In this document: piece after piece, positions 23,940 through 34,137 of the stretch
How the letters are laid out: every line of letters starts with the position of its first letter
Position numbering within the stretch: the first letter of the stretch is position 1
DNA from: an uncultured Flavobacteriaceae bacterium
GTDB taxonomy: Bacteria > Bacteroidota > Bacteroidia > Flavobacteriales > Flavobacteriaceae
Assembly (NCBI GenBank): GCA_947495135.1
Contig: CANLXN010000001.1
Coordinates: 186,001-250,000, forward strand
Direction: 5' to 3'
Length of the DNA: 64,000 nucleotides
Position numbers and translations under genes: made by a program
Notes under the pieces: model-generated
What the model saw: the letters and a program-made list of their open reading frames with translations, nothing else
Database searches by the model: none
Told to the model about the DNA's origin: nothing

Positions 23940-26900
23940 ATGCAAAAGAAACTTGCTGCTTTCCTTTTTTCTACCCGACTTACCGCTGTTTTATTCATTC
24001 TTTTTGCCGTTGCCATGGCTATTGGTACTTTTCTAGATAGATCTTCTACTACCTCGCCAACTCCATATTCAAGAGAGCTTATATACAATGCCTGGTGGTT
24101 TGAGGCCATCATGATCTTTTTTGTGATCAATTTTGTGGGTAATATTTTTCGTTTTAGACTTCTGAGGAAGGAGAAGTGGGCTACTTTGATATTGCACTTG
24201 GCATTTATTTTGGTGCTGGTAGGGGCATTTGTAACGCGTTATATTGGTTATGAAGGCGTAATGCATATTAGAGAAGGAGCAACAGAGAATACAATTTTAT
24301 CACACGAAACCTACTTGAAGGCCTTTATTGATGGAGATTACAGAGTAGATGGGGTAGCACAAAGACGTAATTTACCGCTAAAAGAGCTTCGTCTTTCTGA
24401 GCGATTGGATAACGATTTTACCATTCATACAGACTACAATGGTCAGGAGGTAACTATTAAATACAAGGATTATATTTTTAATGCTGAAGAAGGCCTAATT
24501 GCTTCAGATGATGGAGAGGAGTATTTAAAAATTGTGGAAGCGGGCGATGGAAGCCGACATGATCATTGGATTAAAGTAGGGGAGGTCGTTAATATTCATA
24601 ATGTACTTTTTTCAGTGAATAAAGAAACACCTGGAGCCATCAATATAACAGTCGACGAAAATGGAGATTACACAATTAATACACCCTTTGAAGGATCGTT
24701 CATGCGAATGGCGGATCAATTTAAAGGTGAAGTAGTTGCAGATAGTGTTCAAAAATTGAATTTGAGGTCTCTTTATCAAGTAGCTGGAATGGCTTTTGTT
24801 TTCCCTGAACCCTTGACCAAAGGAGTGTACGGCCCGGTAAAAGTGGAACTACCAGAGAAAACAAATCAGGATGCTCTTATGGTAGAGGTGAGCTCGAAAG
24901 GTGAAACCAAGACAGCTGCACTCATTGGAGGGAAAGGAATGACTCCAGATCCGCAGATGATAGAAATTGCTGGATTGAAAGTTTATTTAAGCTACGGATC
25001 GAAAGCGTACGACATTCCGTTTTCTATTACGTTAAACGATTTTATAGCCGATAAATATCCGGGGACCGAAAAAGGATATTCGGCTTACAGGAGTAAGGTT
25101 ACCATAAACGATAGTGAAACCCAATTTTTTGACTACGACATATATATGAACAATGTTTTAGATCACAAAGGCTTTCGCTTTTTCCAAGCGTCTTTCGATC
25201 CGGATGAAAAAGGTTCCGTGCTTTCTGTGAATCATGACTTTTGGGGTACTTGGATCACCTATATTGGATATTTTCTCCTCTATTTTGGGCTAATGGCTAT
25301 TCTTTTTGATAGAAATACACGCTTTGCAGATTTAAAGAAGATGCTTGATAAGGTGAAACAAAAAAAATCCAAAATAATGACAGCTCTTTTGCTGCTATTC
25401 TCCATCGCTGGATTTTCTCAACACGATGATCATGGCCCCAAACGAGCAACTTTACAGCAGATAGATTCGGTTATTACTGCAAATGCGGTAAGTAAAGAAC
25501 ACGCCGCTAAATTTGGTCGACTGGTGATACAGGATAACGGTAGAATGAAGCCTGTAAATACCTTCGCAAGTGAGTTATTGAGAGCAGTAAGCGGTAAGGA
25601 TAGTTATGGTGATTTAGATGCCAATCAGGTATTCCTATCGATGACGCAGTTTCCGTTTGTATGGTATGAAGCTCCTGTCGTAAAAATGGATTGGAGAAAT
25701 GATAGTATCAAGGAGGTGATAGGAGTCAAGAAAGATGCCAGTAAAGTATCGCTCATCGATCTTTTCGATGAAAAAGGAAATAGCAAGATGGCTCCGTATA
25801 TGGAAGAAGCTACTTCGACCGCTACGCCTAATCAATTTCAAAAGGACTTTGTAAAATTATATGAAAAGTCTTATCTCCTGAATGAAGCCTTGAGTGGCAG
25901 TATTTTGAAGATATTTCCTATTCCTGGCGATGACAACAATAAATGGGTTTCGTATGCAGAGCTTTCAGAAGCAAATATTAAAGGAAGAGATTCTTTATTT
26001 ACAAGAGATATTTTACCTGCTTATGTGGCAGCTTTGCAATTGGCAAAGACCAGTAAAGATTATACCCAGGCAGACGAAATTCTTGATTTAATTACAGACA
26101 ATCAAAAGAAGTATGGGAGCGAAGTGATGCTTTCAGAAAGAAAGATAGATGCGGAGATTAATTACAACAAAGCAAATATCTTCAATAGGATGTATCACTA
26201 TTGCGCAATGTTTGGATTACTTATGCTTATTGCAATCATATTTCAAATATTCAATACTAATAAATTGGTCAACCTTCTAGTCAAGTTTTTTAAGGTATGT
26301 ATTTGGATTCTATTTGGCTTGATGACCTTGGGCTTAGCCGCTAGATGGTATATTAGCGGGCATGCTCCATGGAGTGATGCGTATGAGAGTGTTTTATATG
26401 TAAGTTGGGCTACTATGTTCTTTGGATTGGCTTTTGGCCGTAAAAGTGATTTAACTGCCGCTTCCACTGCTTTTGTGGCTTCTATTTTACTTTGGGTAGC
26501 TCATTTAAGTTGGTTAGACCCTTCTATTGCAAATCTGCAGCCAGTTCTGGATAGCTATTGGCTTATGATTCACGTAGCGGTGATTGTAGCGAGTTACGGT
26601 CCGTTTACGTTAGGATGGATACTCGGGATCACAGCTTTGTTATTGATGGTTTTTACAACCAAGAAGAACAAGGCCAAGATGGATTTAAATATTAAGGAGA
26701 TCACGATTATTACAGAAATGGCTCTTACCGTAGGTCTTGTTATGCTTACTATTGGTAATTTCTTAGGTGGACAATGGGCGAACGAAAGTTGGGGCCGTTA
26801 TTGGGGTTGGGACCCTAAAGAAACATGGGCTCTTATCAGCATCATGGTATATGCGTTTGTGATTCACACAAGATTAATTCCTGGACTGCGCGGTAGATGG

Positions 26901-27107
26901 ACCTTCAACTTTTTGGCGGTGATTGCTTTTGCTTCTATTATGATGACCTATTTTGGGGTTAATTTTTACCTTACGGGATTGCACTCTTATGCTAGTGGAG
27001 ATGTACCTATTACACCAAATTTTGTGTTTTACTTACTAGGCTTTGTAGCCATACTGAGTGTATTTTCTTTCATTCAGTATAAAAAGCATTACAGTAAAAA
27101 AGGATAG
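23940..27107 (+). CDS. Fused CcsB-CcsA cytochrome c biogenesis protein (system II)
   Basis: A 1055-residue membrane protein that exports haem and joins it to apocytochrome c. The ResB/CcsB half (about residues 1-470) has three N-terminal helices, a large periplasmic domain and a fourth helix (GTWITYIGYFLLYFGLMAIL). After a soluble linker comes the CcsA half (about 740-1055) with the tryptophan-rich WGRYWGWDPKETWALISI haem-binding motif and the conserved His residues (HYCA, HVAV, FVIHTRL, LHSY). The fusion of CcsB and CcsA is normal in Bacteroidota. The stop lies inside the stem of the following hairpin. Confidence 0.93.
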   Translation: MQKKLAAFLFSTRLTAVLFILFAVAMAIGTFLDRSSTTSPTPYSRELIYNAWWFEAIMIFFVINFVGNIFRFRLLRKEKWATLILHLAFILVLVGAFVTRYIGYEGVMHIREGATENTILSHETYLKAFIDGDYRVDGVAQRRNLPLKELRLSERLDNDFTIHTDYNGQEVTIKYKDYIFNAEEGLIASDDGEEYLKIVEAGDGSRHDHWIKVGEVVNIHNVLFSVNKETPGAINITVDENGDYTINTPFEGSFMRMADQFKGEVVADSVQKLNLRSLYQVAGMAFVFPEPLTKGVYGPVKVELPEKTNQDALMVEVSSKGETKTAALIGGKGMTPDPQMIEIAGLKVYLSYGSKAYDIPFSITLNDFIADKYPGTEKGYSAYRSKVTINDSETQFFDYDIYMNNVLDHKGFRFFQASFDPDEKGSVLSVNHDFWGTWITYIGYFLLYFGLMAILFDRNTRFADLKKMLDKVKQKKSKIMTALLLLFSIAGFSQHDDHGPKRATLQQIDSVITANAVSKEHAAKFGRLVIQDNGRMKPVNTFASELLRAVSGKDSYGDLDANQVFLSMTQFPFVWYEAPVVKMDWRNDSIKEVIGVKKDASKVSLIDLFDEKGNSKMAPYMEEATSTATPNQFQKDFVKLYEKSYLLNEALSGSILKIFPIPGDDNNKWVSYAELSEANIKGRDSLFTRDILPAYVAALQLAKTSKDYTQADEILDLITDNQKKYGSEVMLSERKIDAEINYNKANIFNRMYHYCAMFGLLMLIAIIFQIFNTNKLVNLLVKFFKVCIWILFGLMTLGLAARWYISGHAPWSDAYESVLYVSWATMFFGLAFGRKSDLTAASTAFVASILLWVAHLSWLDPSIANLQPVLDSYWLMIHVAVIVASYGPFTLGWILGITALLLMVFTTKKNKAKMDLNIKEITIITEMALTVGLVMLTIGNFLGGQWANESWGRYWGWDPKETWALISIMVYAFVIHTRLIPGLRGRWTFNFLAVIAFASIMMTYFGVNFYLTGLHSYASGDVPITPNFVFYLLGFVAILSVFSFIQYKKHYSKKG

Positions 27108-27126
27108 GCTTTTCAACCTATCCTTT
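27099..27126 (+). terminator. Terminator-like hairpin at the end of ccsBA
   Basis: The stem AAAGGATAGG/CCTATCCTTT with an 8-base loop overlaps the stop codon at 27105. The T-run is short, so termination may be weak. Confidence 0.5.
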
Positions 27127-27256
27127 CGCCATAAAAATTAACATTAGTTGATTAGGTTATAAATACCTAATGCGGGGGTAATTCTCCTTTTTCAATATAG
27201 TTTTAACGTTGCTTAATAACTAAATGCTAGTGGAGGGCTAATTCCTCATTCGAGGG

Positions 27257-28555
27257 TTAATTATAAATATAGTCTGGTTGTGATTCAACCATTCTAAAAT
27301 CCTGTTGAATTTGTTCACTTATCTCTAATTTATCGTAAAGATCTTTGATCATGTCTTCTATTTCGTCCTCACTAGATTTAAGTTTGCGAGCAATTTTCGC
27401 GTTTTCTTTTCCTTCTGAAATGTACTGAAGCAACTTGATTTCGAGACCATCGAGATCGTAATGCATAATTAGATTCTCTAAATACACATCTTCTACTAGT
27501 TTCTGTGTTTTTTGACGTGTGCTTAAAACCTCTTGACGCTTCAAGAAAATACGAAGCTCTGCTTGCCTGAGAGCATTTTCTTCTTTGATAGCCTGCATGC
27601 GGTACAAAATGGCGTATGTAATAATAAGCATTTCGGCAATTGCAGCAGCTTTAATGTGGATTCCTTGAGTCGCGAGAAAGTCAATTCTCATTGGACGAAG
27701 TAAAAAGTAATCGAATGAGAATAATAACGGAATAGCAGATGCGATTACATAAAATTTTGCATAATTCTTTTTGCTAAATACCAATACTCCACTTAGGAAA
27801 TAAATACAGAGCACCGTAAATAAAATTACATTAGTAACATTAAGTAGTATTGTATTTTCTGTGGCTACTGCGAATAATAGAATAACAGAAGCTCCAACTA
27901 AAGCTGCTGCTGTAAACCACTTAAGTTTTGGCAAATATTCTTCTAGAACGAGATACTTAGATACAAACAAAGCTGTAAACGCTGTTGAGAAAAGTAGGAA
28001 GATAGCTTGGTTTGCAAAAATGTCTTCAAAGCCGAGTACCGTAAATAAACCATCGCTGTAGAATAGGAGCAGTCCTGTGCTCGCCAATGCAACAGCGTAG
28101 TATAAGAAGGTTTTTTCTTCAAAAAGGAAGAAAGAAACTAGGTTCCCTAAGATTAACATTAATGTAAAACCATAAAACATCCCTTGTCTAAAAATGTGCT
28201 GAGAATCTGAAGAAACACTTGTCTCTTGATAAGAGTTATCTTTAATTATGTTAGAGGCTCCACTAGCTGTATTTTCGTTTTTTATGTAAGAATTTTCTGA
28301 ATGATCTGAAAATTCATCCAAGAGCGCATAAGATTGAGCACCATATAAAATAGCTCTAAAATCACTCGTATTAGTACTCTGGCTTTTGTTTAAATTTGGG
28401 GTAGTAAGATCGTCTCCGGAAAAGGCGGAAAACGAGCTATTTACAACACGTTCAAGAGGTGCGCTTTTAGTCGAAACCGGGGAGTTTCTGCTCTTGTTTT
28501 TGGCAACCGCAAAAGTGCAAAAGCATAGAGTTAGGCATAGTAAAACAGTCTTCAT
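27257..28555 (-). CDS. Membrane-bound LuxR-type regulator with 7TM-DISM sensor
   Basis: A 432-residue protein: signal peptide (from ATG 28555, MKTVLLCLTLCFCTFAVA), a periplasmic segment, seven transmembrane helices (about residues 125-320, 7TMR-DISM type), a cytoplasmic coiled coil (about 322-365) and a C-terminal LuxR-like helix-turn-helix (LDGLEIKLLQYISEGKENAKIARKLKSSEDEIEDMIKDLYDKLEI). It would therefore sense from the envelope and act on DNA from the membrane. An alternative start at 28606 adds 17 residues before the signal peptide; 28555 is preferred for the clean signal. Transcribed toward ccsBA and downstream of a terminator for fumC. Confidence 0.8.
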   Translation of the reverse strand: MKTVLLCLTLCFCTFAVAKNKSRNSPVSTKSAPLERVVNSSFSAFSGDDLTTPNLNKSQSTNTSDFRAILYGAQSYALLDEFSDHSENSYIKNENTASGASNIIKDNSYQETSVSSDSQHIFRQGMFYGFTLMLILGNLVSFFLFEEKTFLYYAVALASTGLLLFYSDGLFTVLGFEDIFANQAIFLLFSTAFTALFVSKYLVLEEYLPKLKWFTAAALVGASVILLFAVATENTILLNVTNVILFTVLCIYFLSGVLVFSKKNYAKFYVIASAIPLLFSFDYFLLRPMRIDFLATQGIHIKAAAIAEMLIITYAILYRMQAIKEENALRQAELRIFLKRQEVLSTRQKTQKLVEDVYLENLIMHYDLDGLEIKLLQYISEGKENAKIARKLKSSEDEIEDMIKDLYDKLEISEQIQQDFRMVESQPDYIYN

Positions 28556-28690
28556 AATAAGCAGGTTTAACATTTTAGGGTAGTCCAATATACGCAAAAA
28601 ATACATTTCACCTAGCTTTTTTGCACTTAATCGATTAAATTGTTATTAACAATCTGTTTTCTCGCTGTTTTTTGTGAATTTTCTAAAAAG

Positions 28691-28718
28691 AAAAGCCGTC
28701 GGTTAGACGGCTTTTTGT
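28691..28718 (-). terminator. Rho-independent terminator of fumC
   Basis: GCCGTC-GGTTA-GACGGC stem-loop flanked by A-run and T-run on the two strands, about 20 bases beyond the fumC stop. Confidence 0.9.
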
Positions 28719-28738
28719 TTCAATAAAAGAGTAGTTTC

Positions 28739-30133
28739 TTATCGTTCACCTACCATATCCTCTGGTTTTACCCATGCGTCGAACTCTTCAGCCGTTAGGT
28801 ACCCGAGATTTACAGCTTCTTCTTTTAATGTGGTGCCATTTTTATGGGCTGTATTCGCAATTTCTGCCGCTTTGTAATATCCAATCTTGGTATTAAGAGC
28901 CGTAACTAGCATTAACGAGTTGTTCAGCATATTTTTAATTACCTCATAGTTTGGTTCAATTCCTGCCACACAATTAAGGTCGAATGAAACACAGGCATCA
29001 CCAATTAGTTGTGCAGATTGTAAGATGTTAGCGGCCATTAAGGGTTTGAAAACATTTAGTTCGTAGTGCCCCTGCATTCCTCCTACGGCAATAGCAACAT
29101 CATTACCTAATACTTGTGCGCATACCATAGTGATTGCCTCACATTGTGTTGGGTTTACTTTTCCGGGCATAATAGAGGATCCTGGTTCATTAGCTGGAAT
29201 AATAATTTCTCCAATTCCACTTCTTGGACCACTTGCAAGCATCCTAATGTCGTTTGCAATTTTATTTAATGAAACCGCAAGTTGCTTAAGAGCGCCGTGC
29301 GATTCTACGATTGCATCATGAGCAGCGAGTGCTTCAAATTTATTTTCTGCTGTAATAAAAGGGAGATTGGTAAATTGGGCAATGTAGTCTGCCACTTTTG
29401 GAGCATATCCTTTGGGAGTATTTATTCCCGTTCCAACAGCGGTTCCTCCTAGTGCAAGTTCGCTGAGGTGTTCTAACGTATTTTCAACAGCTTTAATGCC
29501 ATGAGACAGTTGCGATACATAGCCACTAAATTCCTGTCCTAAGGTAAGGGGAGTGGCATCCATTAAGTGTGTTCTTCCTATTTTAACGCAATCACTAAAT
29601 TCTTCTGCTTTTTTTGCTAAAGTGTTGCGAAGCTGCTTTACTCCGGGAATAGTTACTTCTACGATTTTTTTATAGGCAGCAATGTGCATACCAGTAGGGA
29701 ACGTATCGTTAGACGATTGCGATTTATTCACATCGTCGTTTGGTTGTAATGTTTTCTCACCTTCACCGATGGTTTTTCCAGCTAATTGATGCGCACGGTT
29801 TGCAATCACCTCATTCACATTCATATTACTTTGAGTTCCGCTGCCAGTTTGCCATATCACTAGTGGAAACTGATCGTCGTGCATTCCTGTAAGAATTTCA
29901 TCACATACTTGAGCAATCTGATCGCGTTTAACTTCGGTTAAAGCACCTAAATCACAATTTGTAAAGGCAGCTGCCTTTTTTAGGTAAGCGAATCCATATA
30001 CCACTTCCAAAGGCATGGACGACGCACTTCCTATTTTAAAATTGTTTCTAGAACGCTCGGTTTGAGCACCCCATAATTTATCGGCGGGTACTTTTACCTC
30101 GCCCATGGTATCTTTTTCTATCCGGTAATTCAT
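28739..30133 (-). CDS. fumC: Class II fumarate hydratase
   Basis: Fumarase C reversibly hydrates fumarate to L-malate in the TCA cycle. The 464-residue length is normal, and the fumarase/aspartase signature [13 protein letters not shown] (about residue 318) is intact, as are the [13 protein letters not shown] substrate loop and the [13 protein letters not shown] region. ATG at 30133 follows an AT-rich gap. A strong terminator separates it from the membrane regulator downstream, so it appears to be monocistronic. Confidence 0.97.
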   Translation of the reverse strand: MNYRIEKDTMGEVKVPADKLWGAQTERSRNNFKIGSASSMPLEVVYGFAYLKKAAAFTNCDLGALTEVKRDQIAQVCDEILTGMHDDQFPLVIWQTGSGTQSNMNVNEVIANRAHQLAGKTIGEGEKTLQPNDDVNKSQSSNDTFPTGMHIAAYKKIVEVTIPGVKQLRNTLAKKAEEFSDCVKIGRTHLMDATPLTLGQEFSGYVSQLSHGIKAVENTLEHLSELALGGTAVGTGINTPKGYAPKVADYIAQFTNLPFITAENKFEALAAHDAIVESHGALKQLAVSLNKIANDIRMLASGPRSGIGEIIIPANEPGSSIMPGKVNPTQCEAITMVCAQVLGNDVAIAVGGMQGHYELNVFKPLMAANILQSAQLIGDACVSFDLNCVAGIEPNYEVIKNMLNNSLMLVTALNTKIGYYKAAEIANTAHKNGTTLKEEAVNLGYLTAEEFDAWVKPEDMVGER

Positions 30134-30267
30134 AATATCTAGTTCTAATATCTACTACAAAATTAAGGTTTTAAGCTTGAAGCACGAAGCGCAAAGAGCT
30201 AAGATTTTCTTTAAGAATTGGACTGTAAATTTTCTTAATCTCTCTTAGGAAATTTAAAAATTCATTT

Positions 30268-30275
30268 TATCTTTG
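30268..30275 (+). promoter_or_regulatory. -7 promoter element of the small membrane protein gene
   Basis: TATCTTTG is an exact TAnnTTTG match, ending 20 bases before the ATG at 30296. Confidence 0.55.
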
Positions 30276-30295
30276 CAGTAATTAAATATAACAAT

Positions 30296-30466
30296 ATGTT
30301 CGATTTTGATCAATACTTAGGATTTTTAGCATTTTTAACCATATTAACCATTGGTTTTTGGTTGATGATTTTCCTTGTATCTTTTATTCCTTATTGGATA
30401 GGAGGAACATTGTTGGAAAATTTCAAATTAAAAAGAGAAGCTAAAAAGGCAGAAAGAGAAGCCTAA
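30296..30466 (+). CDS. 56-residue small membrane protein
   Basis: ATG 30296 to TAA 30464-30466. The peptide has a short acidic start (MFDFDQYLG), about 30 hydrophobic residues forming one long or two short membrane segments, a PYW-GG turn and a charged C-terminal helix rich in Lys, Glu, Arg and Ala. It has its own promoter box (30268-30275) and is followed by a strong terminator (30491), which makes it a complete one-gene unit. I do not recognise the family. A role as an envelope or stress small protein is only a guess. Confidence 0.65.
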   Translation: MFDFDQYLGFLAFLTILTIGFWLMIFLVSFIPYWIGGTLLENFKLKREAKKAEREA

Positions 30467-30486
30467 CTAGATTTATATATTCACAA

Positions 30487-30522
30487 AAAAAAGGAAGTTC
30501 AACTTATTGAGCTTCCTTTTTT
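30487..30522 (+). terminator. Rho-independent terminator, bidirectional
   Basis: Stem GGAAG-T-TCAA / TTGA-G-CTTCC with A-run before and T-run after; serves the small membrane protein gene and, on the other strand, the TonB-type receptor gene ending at 30537. Confidence 0.9.
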
Positions 30523-30536
30523 GTTTTCAGAATCTT

Positions 30537-33014
30537 TTAAAACCCGCCTCCATCATCATCGATATCGCCTCCGCGACTTCCGCGTTCCCGTGTTTTTTTC
30601 TGATTAAATCGATAGGTAAAGGCAATATTAAAGGTGCGTTCCCTCCATTGGAATTCGGTTTCACTTGTAAACGTATCTGTGGTGGTAAATGATTGACGTT
30701 TCCTTGAATTGAATAAATCACTTACGTTGAAGCCAATAGTTGCGTTATCGTCGATAATGTCTTTGCTAAATGCTAAGTTGACAGATAAGACCCCTTTATT
30801 TTCGGTTTGAGCGTTGTTTCTTGGTCCGCGGTAAAAAACATTAGTTTGCCAATCTACCTTTGCTGGCAAGGACACCTTTGTACTTAGCCTAGTAAACCAG
30901 CTGTCATTTTTAGCTCCATAATCAATACCGTTAAAACTTCCTTCCGTTTCAAACTGGAAAAAATTAAAACTTCCATTAAATCGAAGCCATTTTGCTGGAT
31001 TGTAAAGAACAGCAGCTTCAAAACCAATCCGTTTATTGGTAGAAAGATTAAAAGGAATAGTTCTAATTATTGGGATACCATTTGAGGTCACATTTCCCGT
31101 GTCTTCTTGAACACGCTCAAAAGCGGCTGTTTCATATTGATAGTAGACAGAAGTTGTGAGCGTAACTTTTTTACCCCACTTTTTAAGGTAGCCTAAGTCG
31201 AATGCACTGGAATAAGCGGGATCTAATTCAGGATTCCCTTGAAATACATTGGCTTCACTCGATCTAGAAGGGAAGGGGTTTATAAACCAACTCCGCGGTC
31301 TATTGATTCTGCGATTATATCCCAAAGTAATGTTTTCATCATCACTCAATTCATACACTAAATTGACGGTGGGAAAAAGACCTAAGTAATCTTTGTCAAA
31401 ATTGAAATTGAAATCATCATTGGTCGTCACATCTTCACCTGTTACTTCACCTCTAAGGGTAGTTGCCTCCATCCGAATACCTAGTAGAAAGGAAAACTTT
31501 CCTATTTTATTTCCGTATTGAGTATAAAGCGATTGAACGTTCTGAGTAAAATCAAATACATTGGTGAGACTATCATTTTGAATGAAATCTCCATTCACCT
31601 CTTGCTGTTCTAATAATAAATAATCGGTAATGCTATTTTCAAAACGTCCGCGATATCCAGCTTCAAATTGGGCGTTTTCACCTATAGGGCGTACGTAGTC
31701 TGCTTGCAATAAATATTCGGTCTCATCCTCTATTTGTGTAATGTCTTCAGCAGGAAGTAGTTCCAATTCGGGAAAAGAGTTTTGTTCGTCTATAAATGCC
31801 TTTTGTGTTTCTTCTCCTTTTTCCCATTGGGCATCTACGGTAAGTTTATGTCCGTTGGTATCAAAATCGTTCACATAATTCAATGAAAATTGAAGGTTGC
31901 TATCGTCTTCTGTTTCCGTCTCTATTCTACTTCGTCTTACTTCCAGTTCGTCAGCCGAATTAAATTCGGTCGTAATATTACTTGTTAAATCTAGGTCATC
32001 GCCAGTTCTATAAAAACCACTTGCGGTAATTGACGATGTTTCGGTTATAAAATATTCAATTCCTAGATTGGTGTTAAAACTCTGTTGTTCTCTATCAAAT
32101 TCTCGATTTTCGATCACCAACGGATTGTCAACATCATCCGAAAAATAGCGATTCGAAAATTCGGCAAATCCCGGAGATTCTCTATACCTAATCCCCGTAG
32201 TATTAAAAATATTGAATTTATCTGTTCTTAAATTGATATTAGCAGTGGCACCACTTCCAAAGGGATAACTAAAGTTAGTCTGCAGGGATCCATTTAATCC
32301 AAGTGTTCTTTCTTTTTTCAGAATGATATTGAGTATTCCTGCTGTACCTTCCGCATCGTATCTGGCAGAAGGGGAGGTAATCACTTCAACTCTTTCTATT
32401 GCTTCCGCTGGAAGCTGTCTTAGCGCATCTGTCGAACCAAATCCAGCAATAGCTGAGGGTCTTCCGTTAATGAGGATTCGAACATTATCATTTCCTCTTA
32501 ATGCGATAGTACCATCCACATCAACAGTTACAGAGGGAACATTGTCTAATGCGTCACTTACAGTAGCTCCACTTGTGGTTAAATCCTTTCCAATGTTGTA
32601 TACTTTCTTGTCGAGTCTAATCTGAACTTCGGTTGTTTCGGCTCTAATTACAACTTCATCTAAACTTTCAGAATCTACCGATAAACTGACCGTTGGTAAA
32701 GTGGTGTTTTTAAATAATTTCTGATTTTGGAGACGCTCCGTCTTATACGAGATATACTCAAACTGTACCGTGTAAATTCCAGGCTTAACTTCTATGCTAT
32801 AATTTCCTTTGGTATCTGTGATGGTTCCTTCTACGATTTCATCATTTTTATCAATGATGGCAATGGTAGCATACTCCATAGGACCATTACTATCCTTTTC
32901 TAGAACTTTACCATTGATGGTAATATTCGCAGCGGAACTTCCATTCGAATTTCTGTCTTGAGCAAAAATCGAAGACGTAAGAAGTATAAATACTATGGTG
33001 AGACTAAATTTCAT
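30537..33014 (-). CDS. TonB-dependent receptor-like outer-membrane beta-barrel protein
   Basis: An 825-residue protein: signal peptide (MKFSLTIVFILLTSSIFA from ATG 33014), a carboxypeptidase-regulatory-like domain (about 24-105, ITINGKVLEKDSNGPMEYATIAI), a plug domain (about 110-220, TLRRGND-like IALRGNDNVRILINGRPSA and ERVEVITSPSARYDAEGTAGILNIILKK) and a beta-barrel to the end, closing RWRERTFNIAFTYRFNQ plus a Gly/Asp/Arg tail. No SusD-like partner or substrate gene is next to it, so cargo is unknown. The frame extends upstream to 33038 but the signal peptide starts at 33014. A near-consensus -7 box (TAATTTCG) lies at 33045-33038. Confidence 0.9.
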   Translation of the reverse strand: MKFSLTIVFILLTSSIFAQDRNSNGSSAANITINGKVLEKDSNGPMEYATIAIIDKNDEIVEGTITDTKGNYSIEVKPGIYTVQFEYISYKTERLQNQKLFKNTTLPTVSLSVDSESLDEVVIRAETTEVQIRLDKKVYNIGKDLTTSGATVSDALDNVPSVTVDVDGTIALRGNDNVRILINGRPSAIAGFGSTDALRQLPAEAIERVEVITSPSARYDAEGTAGILNIILKKERTLGLNGSLQTNFSYPFGSGATANINLRTDKFNIFNTTGIRYRESPGFAEFSNRYFSDDVDNPLVIENREFDREQQSFNTNLGIEYFITETSSITASGFYRTGDDLDLTSNITTEFNSADELEVRRSRIETETEDDSNLQFSLNYVNDFDTNGHKLTVDAQWEKGEETQKAFIDEQNSFPELELLPAEDITQIEDETEYLLQADYVRPIGENAQFEAGYRGRFENSITDYLLLEQQEVNGDFIQNDSLTNVFDFTQNVQSLYTQYGNKIGKFSFLLGIRMEATTLRGEVTGEDVTTNDDFNFNFDKDYLGLFPTVNLVYELSDDENITLGYNRRINRPRSWFINPFPSRSSEANVFQGNPELDPAYSSAFDLGYLKKWGKKVTLTTSVYYQYETAAFERVQEDTGNVTSNGIPIIRTIPFNLSTNKRIGFEAAVLYNPAKWLRFNGSFNFFQFETEGSFNGIDYGAKNDSWFTRLSTKVSLPAKVDWQTNVFYRGPRNNAQTENKGVLSVNLAFSKDIIDDNATIGFNVSDLFNSRKRQSFTTTDTFTSETEFQWRERTFNIAFTYRFNQKKTRERGSRGGDIDDDGGGF

Positions 33015-33200
33015 TGGTTGGTTTGCGAATAGGATCACGAAATTAACATTAGGTTTAATTGTTCTCTGCTAATTTTTTGTTAAAAAGGTTTTCTATTTTG
33101 TAGGGTTGTTCTTTTCTTTTCGAACAGTTTTGTAATCGTTCGATTGGTTCAAGTTAGTAGGTGTAAAAAAGGGCCTATTTCTAACTATTTATCAAATAAT

Positions 33201-33542
33201 CTATAGTAATTCCAACACGGCTTCTGGCGGTCTTCCAAGAGCAGCCTTGCCATTTTTAAGAACAATAGGTCGTTCAATTAGTTTTGGATAGGAAATCATA
33301 GCGGCAATAATTTCTTTATCACTCATTTTCTTCCCTTTGAAATTTTCTTTCCAAACAGCCTCGTTCTTTCGCACTAAATCGATTGGAGTGATTTCTAAGA
33401 GTTGAATAATTTCAGAAAGCTTTTCAGCGTTTGGAACGTTCTCTAAATATTTAATTACCTCTACGGTTTCTCCTTTTTCTTCTAAAAGCTGAAGCGTTTG
33501 TCTAGATTTTGAACATCGCGGGTTGTGGTATATTGTTGTCAT
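33201..33542 (-). CDS. ArsC-family (glutaredoxin-type) reductase-like protein
   Basis: A 113-residue thioredoxin-fold protein with the ArsC pattern HNPRCSKSRQTLQLLEEKG (active Cys11) and the RPIVL...AALGRPPEAV end that holds the conserved Arg and Pro. Plasmid-type ArsC reduces arsenate with glutaredoxin; chromosomal relatives are often of unknown role, and no ars genes are near. Upstream 22 bases lies an unknown helical protein, so the two may share a transcript. Confidence 0.88.
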   Translation of the reverse strand: MTTIYHNPRCSKSRQTLQLLEEKGETVEVIKYLENVPNAEKLSEIIQLLEITPIDLVRKNEAVWKENFKGKKMSDKEIIAAMISYPKLIERPIVLKNGKAALGRPPEAVLELL

Positions 33543-33564
33543 TAGGTTTAAATATGGTTTTGCA

Positions 33565-34041
33565 TTAGAGGTTTAATTCCTCTAATTCTTTCGTATAATC
33601 ATATTGAAGGTCTTCATGGAGCCCTTCTATTTTTTTTTCGATGAGGGCAATTTGCCGTTCAAATAAATTGACCATGGTTTTATTTCGCTTAATGGACGGC
33701 TCAAAATCTCGCAATTGTTCGCAAAAGTAAAGCAATAATTCTACTTCAGTCTCTTTGGCGTTCGAATATCTGATGTATTTTTTTGTTTCGCGCAGCGTTT
33801 TTCTAATGCTCTTTTTTACGTAGTAAAAGCTAGTTGTATTTATTTCTGAAAGATTCTCTGAAATTTGTTCTTTTACTTGCCTAACATACGCTTCCTCGTT
33901 ATCCGACTCAAATAATAAATAGGTAAGTAGTTCTTTATTTTCTTTTTTAAATCGGGCCAACCGAAGACATAAGGTTTCGAGTTCGTCTGAGGATCTTAAT
34001 TTGAGTTCTTTTTTTAGCTGTGCTACGGTAGCAGGTTTCAT
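33565..34041 (-). CDS. Helical protein of unknown function
   Basis: A 158-residue, almost wholly alpha-helical cytoplasmic protein, rich in Leu, Glu and Lys, starting MKPATVAQLKKELKLRSSDELETLC. The N-terminal part resembles a small SAP-like or helix-turn-helix hairpin but no family is recognised. The frame runs upstream to 34086, but the MKPATV start at 34041 is cleaner. It stands 96 bases after the MBL hydrolase and 22 before the ArsC-like gene. Confidence 0.7.
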   Translation of the reverse strand: MKPATVAQLKKELKLRSSDELETLCLRLARFKKENKELLTYLLFESDNEEAYVRQVKEQISENLSEINTTSFYYVKKSIRKTLRETKKYIRYSNAKETEVELLLYFCEQLRDFEPSIKRNKTMVNLFERQIALIEKKIEGLHEDLQYDYTKELEELNL

Positions 34042-34137
34042 ATGGAAGCAGTGTCTTATTGAGCGCCCAAGGTACAATAAAGGCACTTGTTTTTATTGAA
34101 AAATGGTTAATTATGAAAGAACTAAATACACTTTAAT

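Noticed and set aside
33201-33542. Arsenic-resistance operon
   Set aside because: The ArsC-like gene has no arsR, arsB or acr3 neighbours, and the aquaporin is 25 kb away.
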